From Pseudomonadota bacterium (GTDB lineage: Bacteria > Desulfobacterota > Desulfobacteria > Desulfobacterales > C00003060), in NCBI GenBank assembly GCA_015222985.1, contig JADFWI010000096.1, positions 1 to 7,757 on the forward strand: DNA of 7,757 nt, read 5' to 3'. Positions 1-6,289 of this stretch are shown piece after piece. The position numbers and the translations under genes are program-made. Below the pieces are notes generated by a model. It saw only the letters and a program-made list of their open reading frames with translations. It was not told the DNA's origin and made no database searches. Each line of letters opens with the position of its first letter. The stretch's first letter is position 1.

Positions 1-87
1 CAGGTTTACCGTCAGCAAGACGCGGAAGGCTTCATCCGCCTCAATGCCCTGAGGCTGCGCATTCAGGCCATGATGAAGCAAAAATAA
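1..87 (+). CDS. argG: argininosuccinate synthase, C-terminal end (partial)
   Basis: Only the last 28 residues and the TAA stop are in the window; the reading frame is open from base 1. The tail contains DAEGFIRLNALRLRIQAMM, which is the typical C-terminal end of argininosuccinate synthase. That enzyme joins citrulline and aspartate using ATP to give argininosuccinate, the substrate of the next gene product. The placement directly upstream of argH, 32 bases from its proposed start, is the usual arginine operon order and supports the call. The stop codon lies inside the left arm of an inverted repeat. Because the catalytic part is outside the window, the identification rests on the tail and the neighbour; I am fairly sure of it. 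Confidence 0.88.
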   Translation, partial: QVYRQQDAEGFIRLNALRLRIQAMMKQK

Positions 88-106
88 AATCGCTACGCGA
101 TTTTAT
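84..106. repeat. perfect inverted repeat at the argG-argH junction
   Basis: A 10-bp arm (84-93, ATAAAATCGC) is followed by a 3-base loop (94-96) and its exact reverse complement (97-106). The argG stop codon is in the left arm and the argH ribosome binding site begins four bases after the right arm. The stem is AT-rich and its only T-run (four T) is inside the right arm, so it is not a classical strong terminator. It could be an mRNA processing or stability element between the two cistrons. The structure is seen in the sequence; the role is inferred. Confidence 0.6.
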
Positions 107-109
107 CAT

Positions 110-115
110 GAGGTG
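110..115 (+). promoter_or_regulatory. ribosome binding site deciding a GTG start for argH
   Basis: GAGGTG lies with its GAGG core six bases before the GTG at 120. The in-frame ATG at 108 has no purine-rich site in front of it (only the AT-rich hairpin arm). This favours GTG 120 as the argH start. Confidence 0.65.
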
Positions 116-119
116 CATT

Positions 120-1517
120 GTGCCTGATAAACTCTGGAATGGAAGTTTTACTGAAAGAACAGACCGCAGTGTAGAGGCTTTCACTTCTTCCATTGCTTTT
201 GACAGGCGCCTCTACGCCTACGACATAAAGGGCAGTATTGCCCACTGCAGAATGCTTGCCAAGCAGTCAATCATCTCCGAGGATGAGGCTTCAGAAATTG
301 TTGAAGGCCTTGGCAGGATAGCTCGCGACTTGGAACGCGGCAACTTTGAGTTCGATGACGCCCTGGAAGATATTCATATGAATATTGAGGGCCGTCTGAC
401 CGCTGAAGTCGGCAAGGCGGCGCAAAAGCTCCATACGGCAAGGAGCCGAAACGATCAGGTTGTTTTGGACATTCGGATGTACCTGCGGGACGAGGTGGAC
501 AACATACTCGAAAGACTGACCGCCTTCAGGAGCAGTCTGGTAAAATTGGCTGATGAGCATATTCGTGTCATCATGCCCGGATATACCCACCTCCGGCGTG
601 CCCAACCAGTGCTCTTTTCCCATTACCTGATGGCTTACTACGAGATGTTTTCAAGGGATAGGGCCAGATTCAAGGGGGTGCTTGAGCGGATCAACGTAAT
701 GCCATTGGGCAGTGCGGCGCTTGCCGGCACGACGTATCCTATCGACATGGCGTACACTGCCAAGCTGCTTGATTTCCCGGAGATTTCGGCCAACAGCCTG
801 GATGCCGTCAGCAGCCGGGATTTTGTTATTGAGTTCCTGGCTGCAGCCAGCATCTGCATGGTTCATTTGAGCCGTCTTTCAGAAGAATTGATTCTATGGG
901 CCTCAAGCGAGTTCGGCTTTGTGGAAATACCCGATTCCTTTGCCACGGGAAGCAGCATCATGCCCCAGAAGAAAAACCCGGATGTGCCGGAATTGGTCAG
1001 GGGCAAGACAGGACGTGTATTTGGGGACTTGATGGCCTTGCTCACTGTAATGAAGGGGCTCCCCCTCACCTACAATCGCGACATGCAAGAAGACAAGGAA
1101 CCCCTCTTTGATGCAGTGGATGCCGTAAAAGCGTGTCTTGAAGTATACGAAAAGCTCATCCCAAGATTGAAAGTAAACCGGACGGCCATGGAAAAGGCGG
1201 TTTTAAAGGGCTTCCTAAATGCCACGGACATGGCCGACTACCTGGTGACCAAGGGCATGGCTTTCCGAGAGGCTCACCGTTGCACCGGAGAGATTGTCCG
1301 ATATGCTACTGGGCAAACCAAAGAGCTCCACGAACTTTCGTTGAATGAGCTTGAGAAGTTTTCCAAGCTCTTTTCAGAAAATATTTTTGAGCTTCTGACA
1401 CCTCAACAGATGGTAAACAGACGGCTTTCTGCAGGCGGTACAGCCACAGAGAACGTGGTTCGAGCCATCCAGAAGGCAAAGGAAGTAACGGCCCGCGAAG
1501 CAGACAAGGGGCAATAA
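120..1517 (+). CDS. argH: argininosuccinate lyase
   Basis: This enzyme splits argininosuccinate into arginine and fumarate, the last step of arginine synthesis, in the cytoplasm; it belongs to the fumarase/aspartase superfamily and works as a tetramer. From the GTG at 120 it has 465 residues, normal for the family. Visible motifs are HTARSRNDQ (about 105-113), the TH pair with the expected catalytic histidine near 157 followed by RRAQP, and the superfamily signature GSSIMPQKKNPD (about 277-288) carrying the mobile-loop catalytic serine. GTG 120 is preferred over ATG 108 because it has a GAGG site at good distance and gives the usual short N-terminus (MPDKLW). One oddity is WNGSF near the start where most family members have WGGRF. 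It follows argG and is one base from the lipoprotein gene, so co-transcription is likely. Confidence 0.96.
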   Translation: MPDKLWNGSFTERTDRSVEAFTSSIAFDRRLYAYDIKGSIAHCRMLAKQSIISEDEASEIVEGLGRIARDLERGNFEFDDALEDIHMNIEGRLTAEVGKAAQKLHTARSRNDQVVLDIRMYLRDEVDNILERLTAFRSSLVKLADEHIRVIMPGYTHLRRAQPVLFSHYLMAYYEMFSRDRARFKGVLERINVMPLGSAALAGTTYPIDMAYTAKLLDFPEISANSLDAVSSRDFVIEFLAAASICMVHLSRLSEELILWASSEFGFVEIPDSFATGSSIMPQKKNPDVPELVRGKTGRVFGDLMALLTVMKGLPLTYNRDMQEDKEPLFDAVDAVKACLEVYEKLIPRLKVNRTAMEKAVLKGFLNATDMADYLVTKGMAFREAHRCTGEIVRYATGQTKELHELSLNELEKFSKLFSENIFELLTPQQMVNRRLSAGGTATENVVRAIQKAKEVTAREADKGQ

Positions 1518-1518
1518 C

Positions 1519-2049
1519 ATGGGAAGAGTGAAAGGCCGTCAAGATAGACTCCTTCTGCTGTTAGTCATGGGATCTTTGCTTCTGCATCCGGGGTGCGGAA
1601 GGAAAGGGCCGCCTGTTGCCCCACGGGCTGTCGTGCCCCCGGCAGTCAAGGACTTGAAGGCTGAGCTTGTCCGAGATGAGGTGCTGCTGTCATGGTCCAT
1701 ACCGACAAAGGACGACACCATTTTTAAGGGGATAGAGGGTTTCAGGGTTTTCAGGCATAAGGCGCATAACTCGGTGGCTCCATGCCCCGGGTGTCCCATC
1801 CCTTTTGGTGATGAATTCCTTGATGTGCAACTCAAGTATCCTGAGCCGGCTCAGGTGGAAGGAAATCGCGTTATCTGGCATGATAGGATTGAGCCTGAGT
1901 ATAGATATGCATATAAGGTTTTATCTTATCACAAGAGCGGAGGCGTGAGCGACGATTCCAACATCGTTTTTTGGCGCATGCCCGACTCGCAAACGACAAC
2001 GGATATAGAATCACGGAGCCCTTATGCACCACTTCAACTATCAGAATAA
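1519..2049 (+). CDS. lipoprotein with LptM-like N-terminus and fibronectin III-like domain
   Basis: The protein has 176 residues. Residues 1-10 are basic, 11-22 are a Leu-rich hydrophobic stretch, and Cys26 follows in LLHPGC, a lipobox with an unusual His at -3. The mature start CGRKGPP then resembles the CGxKGPL start of LptM/LppL (YifL), a small lipoprotein that in E. coli associates with the LptDE lipopolysaccharide translocon. Unlike LptM, it continues into a region of about 110 residues (about 42-153) with the beta-rich pattern of a fibronectin III fold: VLLSWSIP, GFRVFRH, YRYAYKVLSY, SNIVFW. A CPGC pair (Cys89, Cys92) sits in a loop of it. An AAGGGG site lies seven bases before the ATG, which is one base after argH; the 3' end overlaps lysA by 26 bases. 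In Pseudomonas the related gene lppL also precedes lysA and dapF. Lipoprotein nature is likely; an LPS-transport role is only inferred. Confidence 0.72.
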   Translation: MGRVKGRQDRLLLLLVMGSLLLHPGCGRKGPPVAPRAVVPPAVKDLKAELVRDEVLLSWSIPTKDDTIFKGIEGFRVFRHKAHNSVAPCPGCPIPFGDEFLDVQLKYPEPAQVEGNRVIWHDRIEPEYRYAYKVLSYHKSGGVSDDSNIVFWRMPDSQTTTDIESRSPYAPLQLSE

Positions 2050-3277
2050 TGAGATGTATTGTGAGGATGTCTCCATTTCTCAGATTGCCCGGGAGGTGGG
2101 AACGCCCTTTTACCTCTACAGTCATGCAACGCTCCGGCACCACTTCCTTACCTTTCAAAAGGCCTTTGAAGGCGTCAATCACCTAATCTGCTTTTCGGCC
2201 AAATCCAATTCAAATATCGCCGTGTTGAGACTCTTTGCAAAACTCGGTGGCGGCCTGGACATTGTATCGGGAGGCGAGTTGTTCCGCGGACTTAAGGCAG
2301 GTGTTCCGCCAGGCAAGATCGTCTTTTCAGGGGTGGGAAAGCGTGAGGACGAAATCGTGTACGCTCTGGAATCGAATATCCTCATGTTCAATGTGGAATC
2401 ATTCCAGGAACTCGAACTCATAGATCAGTGCGCTGCTCGCCTGAACAAAGAAGCCCCAATAGCGCTGCGTGTCAATCCGGATGTTGACCCCAGGACACAT
2501 CCATACGTTTCCACCGGGTTAAAAGAGAACAAGTTCGGGCTAAACGTTGAAGCAGTGGTCGAAACCTACAGTGCAGCCAACGCCTGCTCTCACGTGAAAG
2601 TGATGGGGATCAGTTGCCATATCGGTTCCCAGCTCACAGAGGTCTCTCCCTTTGTGGATGCCTTGGGCCGGATCAAGGATCTTATTGCCACGTTGGAGAC
2701 TTCCGGCATCTCCATCTCCTATCTTGACTTGGGCGGCGGCCTTGGAATCACTTATGACCAGGAATCCCCTCCCCATCCCAGTGAATACGGGAAGGCAATC
2801 ATGGAGACCCTGGGCCAAGCCCCCTTTACGCTAATCCTTGAACCTGGTCGTGTTATTGCCGGCAATGCCGGAATACTGGTAACTCGAGTCCTTTATACGA
2901 AAAGTGGTGAAGACAAGTTCTTTGTGATCGTGGATTCGGCCATGAACGACCTTGTGCGACCAGCCCTTTACGGCGCTTACCACGCCGTTGAACCTGTAGT
3001 GAGAGATCGCAAGGAAACCATAGAAGCAGATGTGGTAGGCCCCATCTGTGAGAGCGGCGATTTTATTGCCAGGGATCGGCGGATTCCTCTTGTCCAGTCA
3101 GGCGATCTCCTGGCAGTCATGAGCGCAGGTGCTTATGGTTTTACCATGTCTTCCAATTACAATTCCAGGCTGAGGGTTCCGGAGATTATGGTCAAGGAAG
3201 ATCGGTTCTTTGTGGTCAGGGCACGGGAGTCTTACGAAGACCTGATTGCAGGAGAGTCAATACCGCCTTTTTTGTGA
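2024..3277 (+). CDS. lysA: diaminopimelate decarboxylase
   Basis: LysA decarboxylates meso-diaminopimelate to L-lysine with pyridoxal phosphate; it is a cytoplasmic fold-III (alanine-racemase-like) enzyme. The 417 residues match the usual length. The PLP lysine is expected at Lys60 in CFSAKSN. Further motifs in order are VSGGEL (81-86), SCHIGSQ with His199 stacking on the cofactor, the phosphate-binding DLGGGLG (235-241), EPGR (273-276), the active-site GPICESGD with Cys342 contributed across the dimer, and SAGAYGF with Tyr371. The ATG at 2024 has GGAG five bases upstream and gives MHHFNY, a natural start for this family. The start lies inside the end of the lipoprotein gene (26-base overlap), so translational coupling is likely. 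The next gene, dapF, supplies its substrate. Confidence 0.97.
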   Translation: MHHFNYQNNEMYCEDVSISQIAREVGTPFYLYSHATLRHHFLTFQKAFEGVNHLICFSAKSNSNIAVLRLFAKLGGGLDIVSGGELFRGLKAGVPPGKIVFSGVGKREDEIVYALESNILMFNVESFQELELIDQCAARLNKEAPIALRVNPDVDPRTHPYVSTGLKENKFGLNVEAVVETYSAANACSHVKVMGISCHIGSQLTEVSPFVDALGRIKDLIATLETSGISISYLDLGGGLGITYDQESPPHPSEYGKAIMETLGQAPFTLILEPGRVIAGNAGILVTRVLYTKSGEDKFFVIVDSAMNDLVRPALYGAYHAVEPVVRDRKETIEADVVGPICESGDFIARDRRIPLVQSGDLLAVMSAGAYGFTMSSNYNSRLRVPEIMVKEDRFFVVRARESYEDLIAGESIPPFL

Positions 3278-3315
3278 CCAGTAATGACAGAAGCCGATCT
3301 AATGAAGTTATGACT

Positions 3316-4143
3316 ATGGCACAGACACACATCCCTTTCTACAAGATGAGCGGCAGTGGAAACGATTTTATCGTTGTTGACAACCGCACCGGGGTCGTGG
3401 AGGAAGAGGATCTTAACCGATGGATTTCATCGGTATGCCGGAGGAAACACTCAGTGGGGGCTGACGGGTTCATCCTGATTGAGACTTCCGAACAGGTCGA
3501 TTTCAAGTGGCGCTTTTTCAACGCAGATGGGGGAGAAGTTGAGATGTGCGGCAACGGAGGCCGCTGTGCGGCAAGGCTTGCCCATCTAAAGGGAATTGCA
3601 GGGCCCAACCTCAGCTTTGAAACCAAGGCAGGCGTAATCCGGGCCGAGGTGACAGACAAAAGGGTCAAGCTGGAGATGCCGGAACCCTCAAGAGCGAAGC
3701 TCGATTATCCCCTGGAGGTTAAAGGAAAAATCTTCACCGTAAGCAGTATCACCGTGGGTGTGCCACATGTGGTGATCTGGCCAAAGGATGTGGAGAAGGC
3801 GCCTGTTTTTGAAGCAGGCAGCGCTATCAGGTACCATGAGCGTTATGCCCCGGCCGGAACAAATGTGAACTTTGTTCAGCCTTTAGAAAACGGCTCCTTT
3901 GCCATTCGCACCTATGAACGGGGTGTAGAGAATGAAACCCTTGCCTGCGGGACTGGTTCGGTTGCTGCCGCCCTCGTTGCCTCTGCCAAGGGGATGACTG
4001 GTTCGCCTGTGGCCTTTCACACCAGGGGCGGGGAGCTTTTGAAGATCTATTTTGAGAAACACGGCAATGATTATCGCAACGTCTTTCTCGAGGGTGATGC
4101 AATAGTCGTTTATGAAGGTAAGCTTTGGAATGAGGCCGCATAG
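3316..4143 (+). CDS. dapF: diaminopimelate epimerase
   Basis: DapF interconverts LL- and meso-diaminopimelate without a cofactor, using two cysteines as acid and base; the meso form feeds both peptidoglycan and LysA. From ATG 3316 it has 275 residues, the same as typical DapF (about 274). The two catalytic cysteines are Cys78 in EMCGNGGRC and Cys211 in LACGTGS. The N-terminal KMSGSGNDF (10-18), the FNADGGE segment (68-74) and the ERGVENET segment (201-208) are also standard. The frame is open back to a GTG at 3274 that overlaps the lysA stop, but that adds a non-conserved stretch and has no close ribosome site. ATG 3310 is another possibility; ATG 3316 has only a weak GAAG eight bases upstream, so the exact start is uncertain. 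Confidence 0.96.
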   Translation: MAQTHIPFYKMSGSGNDFIVVDNRTGVVEEEDLNRWISSVCRRKHSVGADGFILIETSEQVDFKWRFFNADGGEVEMCGNGGRCAARLAHLKGIAGPNLSFETKAGVIRAEVTDKRVKLEMPEPSRAKLDYPLEVKGKIFTVSSITVGVPHVVIWPKDVEKAPVFEAGSAIRYHERYAPAGTNVNFVQPLENGSFAIRTYERGVENETLACGTGSVAAALVASAKGMTGSPVAFHTRGGELLKIYFEKHGNDYRNVFLEGDAIVVYEGKLWNEAA

Positions 4144-4148
4144 TCACT

Positions 4149-4171
4149 GGCCATTGTTTGTACCAATGACC
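4149..4171. repeat. imperfect hairpin between dapF and dapL
   Basis: GGCCATTG (4149-4156) can pair with CAATGACC (4164-4171) at seven of eight positions around a 7-base loop. It lies just before the dapL ribosome binding site at 4178. It has no T-run after it, so it is not a terminator. A role in mRNA stability or dapL translation is possible but not shown. Confidence 0.35.
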
Positions 4172-4177
4172 AACAAC

Positions 4178-4183
4178 GGAGGA
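4178..4183 (+). promoter_or_regulatory. strong ribosome binding site supporting a TTG start for dapL
   Basis: GGAGGA lies five bases before TTG at 4189. This near-ideal site, together with the expected MKIEKSERL N-terminus, supports the rare TTG start codon. Confidence 0.75.
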
Positions 4184-4188
4184 ACAGA

Positions 4189-5355
4189 TTGAAGATCGAG
4201 AAATCTGAAAGACTGAAACGCCTTCCCCCTTACCTTTTCAAAGAGCTTGATCGGCAGAAGGAAGAGGTCCGTGCCAAGGGTGTAGACATTATTGACCTTG
4301 GTGTGGGTGATCCTGATCTTCCCACGCCCCCCCACATTATTGAGGCACTGAAACAGGCGGCTGAGGATCCTGCCAACCACCAGTACCCGTCTTATTCGGG
4401 GATGGATGACTTCAACGCTGCAGTGGCAAGGTGGTACAAGGGCAGATTCAACGTCGATCTGGATGTCGGCAGTCAGGTCGTAACTCTGATTGGATCAAAG
4501 GAGGGGATTGCCCATATACCATTGGCCTTCATAAACTCCGGTGATATTGCTCTTGTTCCCAGCCCCGCCTATCCGGTTTACCATATTGGCACCCAGTTCG
4601 CAGACGGCAAACCGTACCCTATGGATCTTTTAAAGGAAAACGGCTTTTTGCCCGATCTTGAAGCCATTCCGGCGGAAGTGGCGGAAAAGGCAAAGATGAT
4701 GTTCATAAACTATCCGAACAACCCCACTGCCGCAGTTGCTACCAGGAGTTTTTTTGAGTCTGTAGTGGCCTTTGCCAAGGAGTATAATGTCATCGTATGC
4801 CACGATGCAGCCTATTCGGAGATGTCCTATGACGGCTTTAAGCCCATGAGTTTTCTTGAAGTGGAAGGGGCCAGGTCCGTTGGGATCGAATTTCATTCCC
4901 TTTCCAAGACTTACAACATGACCGGATGGCGCATTGGATTTGCCGTTGGCTGTGAAGAAGTCATAAACAGTTTGGGCCAGGTCAAGAGCAATATCGATTC
5001 TGGTGCGTTTCAGGCCGTTCAGATTGCAGGAATTGCGGCGCTTGAAGGAGACCAGACTTGCATTGAGGAGATGAGGAAGACCTATCAAGAGCGTCGGGAT
5101 ATCCTGGTGGACGGGTTGAATTCAATCGGGTTTTCTGTGGAAAAGCCCCGGGCAACCTTCTACGTTTGGATGGAAGTTCCGGACGGATATACTTCAACGC
5201 GATTGAGCAGCCGTCTCTTGACAGAGGCCGGCATCGTGAGCACACCGGGAAACGGTTTTGGCGCAGCAGGCGAAGGTTACATCCGGATAGCCCTCACGGT
5301 GAACTCCGACCGAACGCGTGAAGCAGTCGAAAGGATTCGGGCCGTCGCACTGTAG
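4189..5355 (+). CDS. dapL: LL-diaminopimelate aminotransferase
   Basis: This is a class I/II (fold type I) PLP aminotransferase of 388 residues. The DapL reaction converts tetrahydrodipicolinate straight to LL-diaminopimelate with glutamate as amino donor, bypassing DapD, DapC and DapE. Visible features are DLGVGDPDLPTP (36-47), YPSYSG (66-71), NYPNNPT (174-180), Asp206 and Tyr209 near the cofactor, the Schiff-base lysine Lys240 in HSLSKTYNMTGWRIGF, and Arg366 for the substrate carboxylate. The start is TTG with a GGAGGA site. The general aminotransferase call is certain. The DapL assignment rests on resemblance to the shorter (about 390-residue) DapL group and on its place right after lysA and dapF. 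An alanine- or aspartate-type aminotransferase is the main alternative. Confidence 0.86.
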   Translation: MKIEKSERLKRLPPYLFKELDRQKEEVRAKGVDIIDLGVGDPDLPTPPHIIEALKQAAEDPANHQYPSYSGMDDFNAAVARWYKGRFNVDLDVGSQVVTLIGSKEGIAHIPLAFINSGDIALVPSPAYPVYHIGTQFADGKPYPMDLLKENGFLPDLEAIPAEVAEKAKMMFINYPNNPTAAVATRSFFESVVAFAKEYNVIVCHDAAYSEMSYDGFKPMSFLEVEGARSVGIEFHSLSKTYNMTGWRIGFAVGCEEVINSLGQVKSNIDSGAFQAVQIAGIAALEGDQTCIEEMRKTYQERRDILVDGLNSIGFSVEKPRATFYVWMEVPDGYTSTRLSSRLLTEAGIVSTPGNGFGAAGEGYIRIALTVNSDRTREAVERIRAVAL

Positions 5356-5379
5356 TCACTGAGTGGTATACTGCGCACG

Positions 5380-5400
5380 GCCATAAATGGCGATTTTTTT
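5380..5400 (+). terminator. candidate intrinsic terminator after dapL
   Basis: GCCAT (5380-5384) and ATGGC (5387-5391) form a short hairpin 24 bases after the dapL stop, followed by GA and seven T (5394-5400). The stem is only four to five pairs with a tight loop, so termination may be partial. The rest of the 131-base gap (5356-5486) shows no convincing promoter. Confidence 0.45.
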
Positions 5401-5486
5401 CAACTACGCCTTTGTTGCGGGCATGTCGGAGTACTGGAAACACCTATCAATACCCCATGACTCCATTGACATCAGGACTTTAGGTA

Positions 5487-5993
5487 ATGCCTGACGATAG
5501 TCTTCACACGGTCTACATAGGTGTGGGATCCAATGTCGGCAAAAGGGAGGAGAATTGCCGCAAGGCGATTTCATCTGTTGCTGCCTGCAGGGGTTGTCTG
5601 TTAGACTGTCAATCGCGGTTGTATGAGACTGAACCAGTAGGGTTAAGCGAACAAGCCTGGTTTATCAATGGCGTGGTTCGGATTCGCACTAGTTTTCAAC
5701 CCAAGGCCCTGCTCATACAACTTCAGGACATTGAACAAGCCATGGGACGGAGGCCCGGAGGCCCAAGATTCGGACCCAGGGTCCTGGATTTGGATATCCT
5801 CTTTTTTGACGATCAGATCGTGCAAACAACCCAACTGCAGATTCCGCACCCAAGGTTGCATAAACGACGATTTGTGCTAAAACCTCTTTGTGACATTTCG
5901 CCTGAACTGGTACACCCCGCGCTGGGGCAAACCATGCAATCCCTGCTGTCCAACCTGGAGAATGGCGGAAAGAAGGTCATCTTGTTCCAATGA
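5487..5993 (+). CDS. folK: 2-amino-4-hydroxy-6-hydroxymethyldihydropteridine pyrophosphokinase (HPPK)
   Basis: HPPK transfers pyrophosphate from ATP to 6-hydroxymethyl-7,8-dihydropterin, the step before dihydropteroate synthase in folate synthesis, in the cytoplasm. The 168 residues are close to the usual 160. Motifs in order are YIGVGSNVG (10-18), YETEPVG (46-52), WFINGVV (58-64) and the family signature GPRVLDLDILFF (96-107). In the signature Asp101 and Asp103 are the expected magnesium ligands and Arg98 a catalytic loop residue. IPHPRLHKR (119-127) follows, with His121 matching the conserved histidine. The ATG has AGGA nine bases upstream, slightly far. It opens a new group after the candidate terminator, and its stop overlaps the next gene as ATGA. 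It is a single-domain enzyme, not fused to FolB or FolP. Confidence 0.96.
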   Translation: MPDDSLHTVYIGVGSNVGKREENCRKAISSVAACRGCLLDCQSRLYETEPVGLSEQAWFINGVVRIRTSFQPKALLIQLQDIEQAMGRRPGGPRFGPRVLDLDILFFDDQIVQTTQLQIPHPRLHKRRFVLKPLCDISPELVHPALGQTMQSLLSNLENGGKKVILFQ

Positions 5994-6256
5994 GATTCCT
6001 ATTCCTTTGTCTATTGATTTACCTGGGTTACCGGGTATTGAAATCATTGTTCCTTCCGGGTCAATCTCCCTCTGAGCCCGAAAGGCATGACGAAGTGGCC
6101 CGGGTGGATGACGTCATGGTAAAAGATCCTTTTTGCGAAACCTACTTCCCCAAAAGGAGTGGAATCAAAGAAATCATAAACGGAGAGACCTACTATTTTT
6201 GCAGTACCGCCTGCAGAGATAACTATCTGGAACGGATCAAAAAGGCTTCGGAATGA
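5990..6256 (+). CDS. small membrane-anchored cysteine-rich protein (PP0621/YHS-like)
   Basis: This 88-residue protein starts with a hydrophobic segment (about 2-22) likely to anchor it in the inner membrane, followed by a charged linker (25-43). A small C-terminal domain carries Cys49 (DPFC), then GETYYFCSTAC with Cys71 and Cys75, and a short helix-like end. The C-x21-C-x3-C pattern and the YYFCS segment resemble YHS/TRASH-type metal-binding domains and the short PP0621-type proteins, so metal binding is plausible. The function is unknown. The start overlaps the folK stop (ATGA), suggesting coupling; the nearest ribosome-site-like AGAAGG is 13 bases away. The size, the membrane start and the conserved-looking cysteines make it a real gene rather than a chance open frame. 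Confidence 0.8.
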   Translation: MRFLFLCLLIYLGYRVLKSLFLPGQSPSEPERHDEVARVDDVMVKDPFCETYFPKRSGIKEIINGETYYFCSTACRDNYLERIKKASE

Positions 6257-6289
6257 TTTTTCTCGAGAAATTGCGTTTTTGACAGACAG

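Noticed and set aside
3274..3315. GTG at 3274 as dapF start, overlapping the lysA stop
   Set aside because: It adds 14 residues with no family similarity and has no ribosome site at usable distance; ATG 3316 gives the normal DapF length.
4630..5088. Open frame on the - strand of about 150 codons
   Set aside because: It is opposite the catalytic core of dapL and has no recognisable motif.
5466..5471. Perfect TTGACA just before folK as a -35 box
   Set aside because: A -10 box at 16-18 bases would fall at or inside the folK start, and none with a good match is there, so the transcript would lose the ribosome site.
6259..6270. Perfect 12-base palindrome TTTCTCGAGAAA between the small protein and the transglycosylase gene
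   Set aside because: It has no loop, no T-run of note and no second copy in the window; a lone palindrome of this size may be chance, although an operator cannot be excluded.
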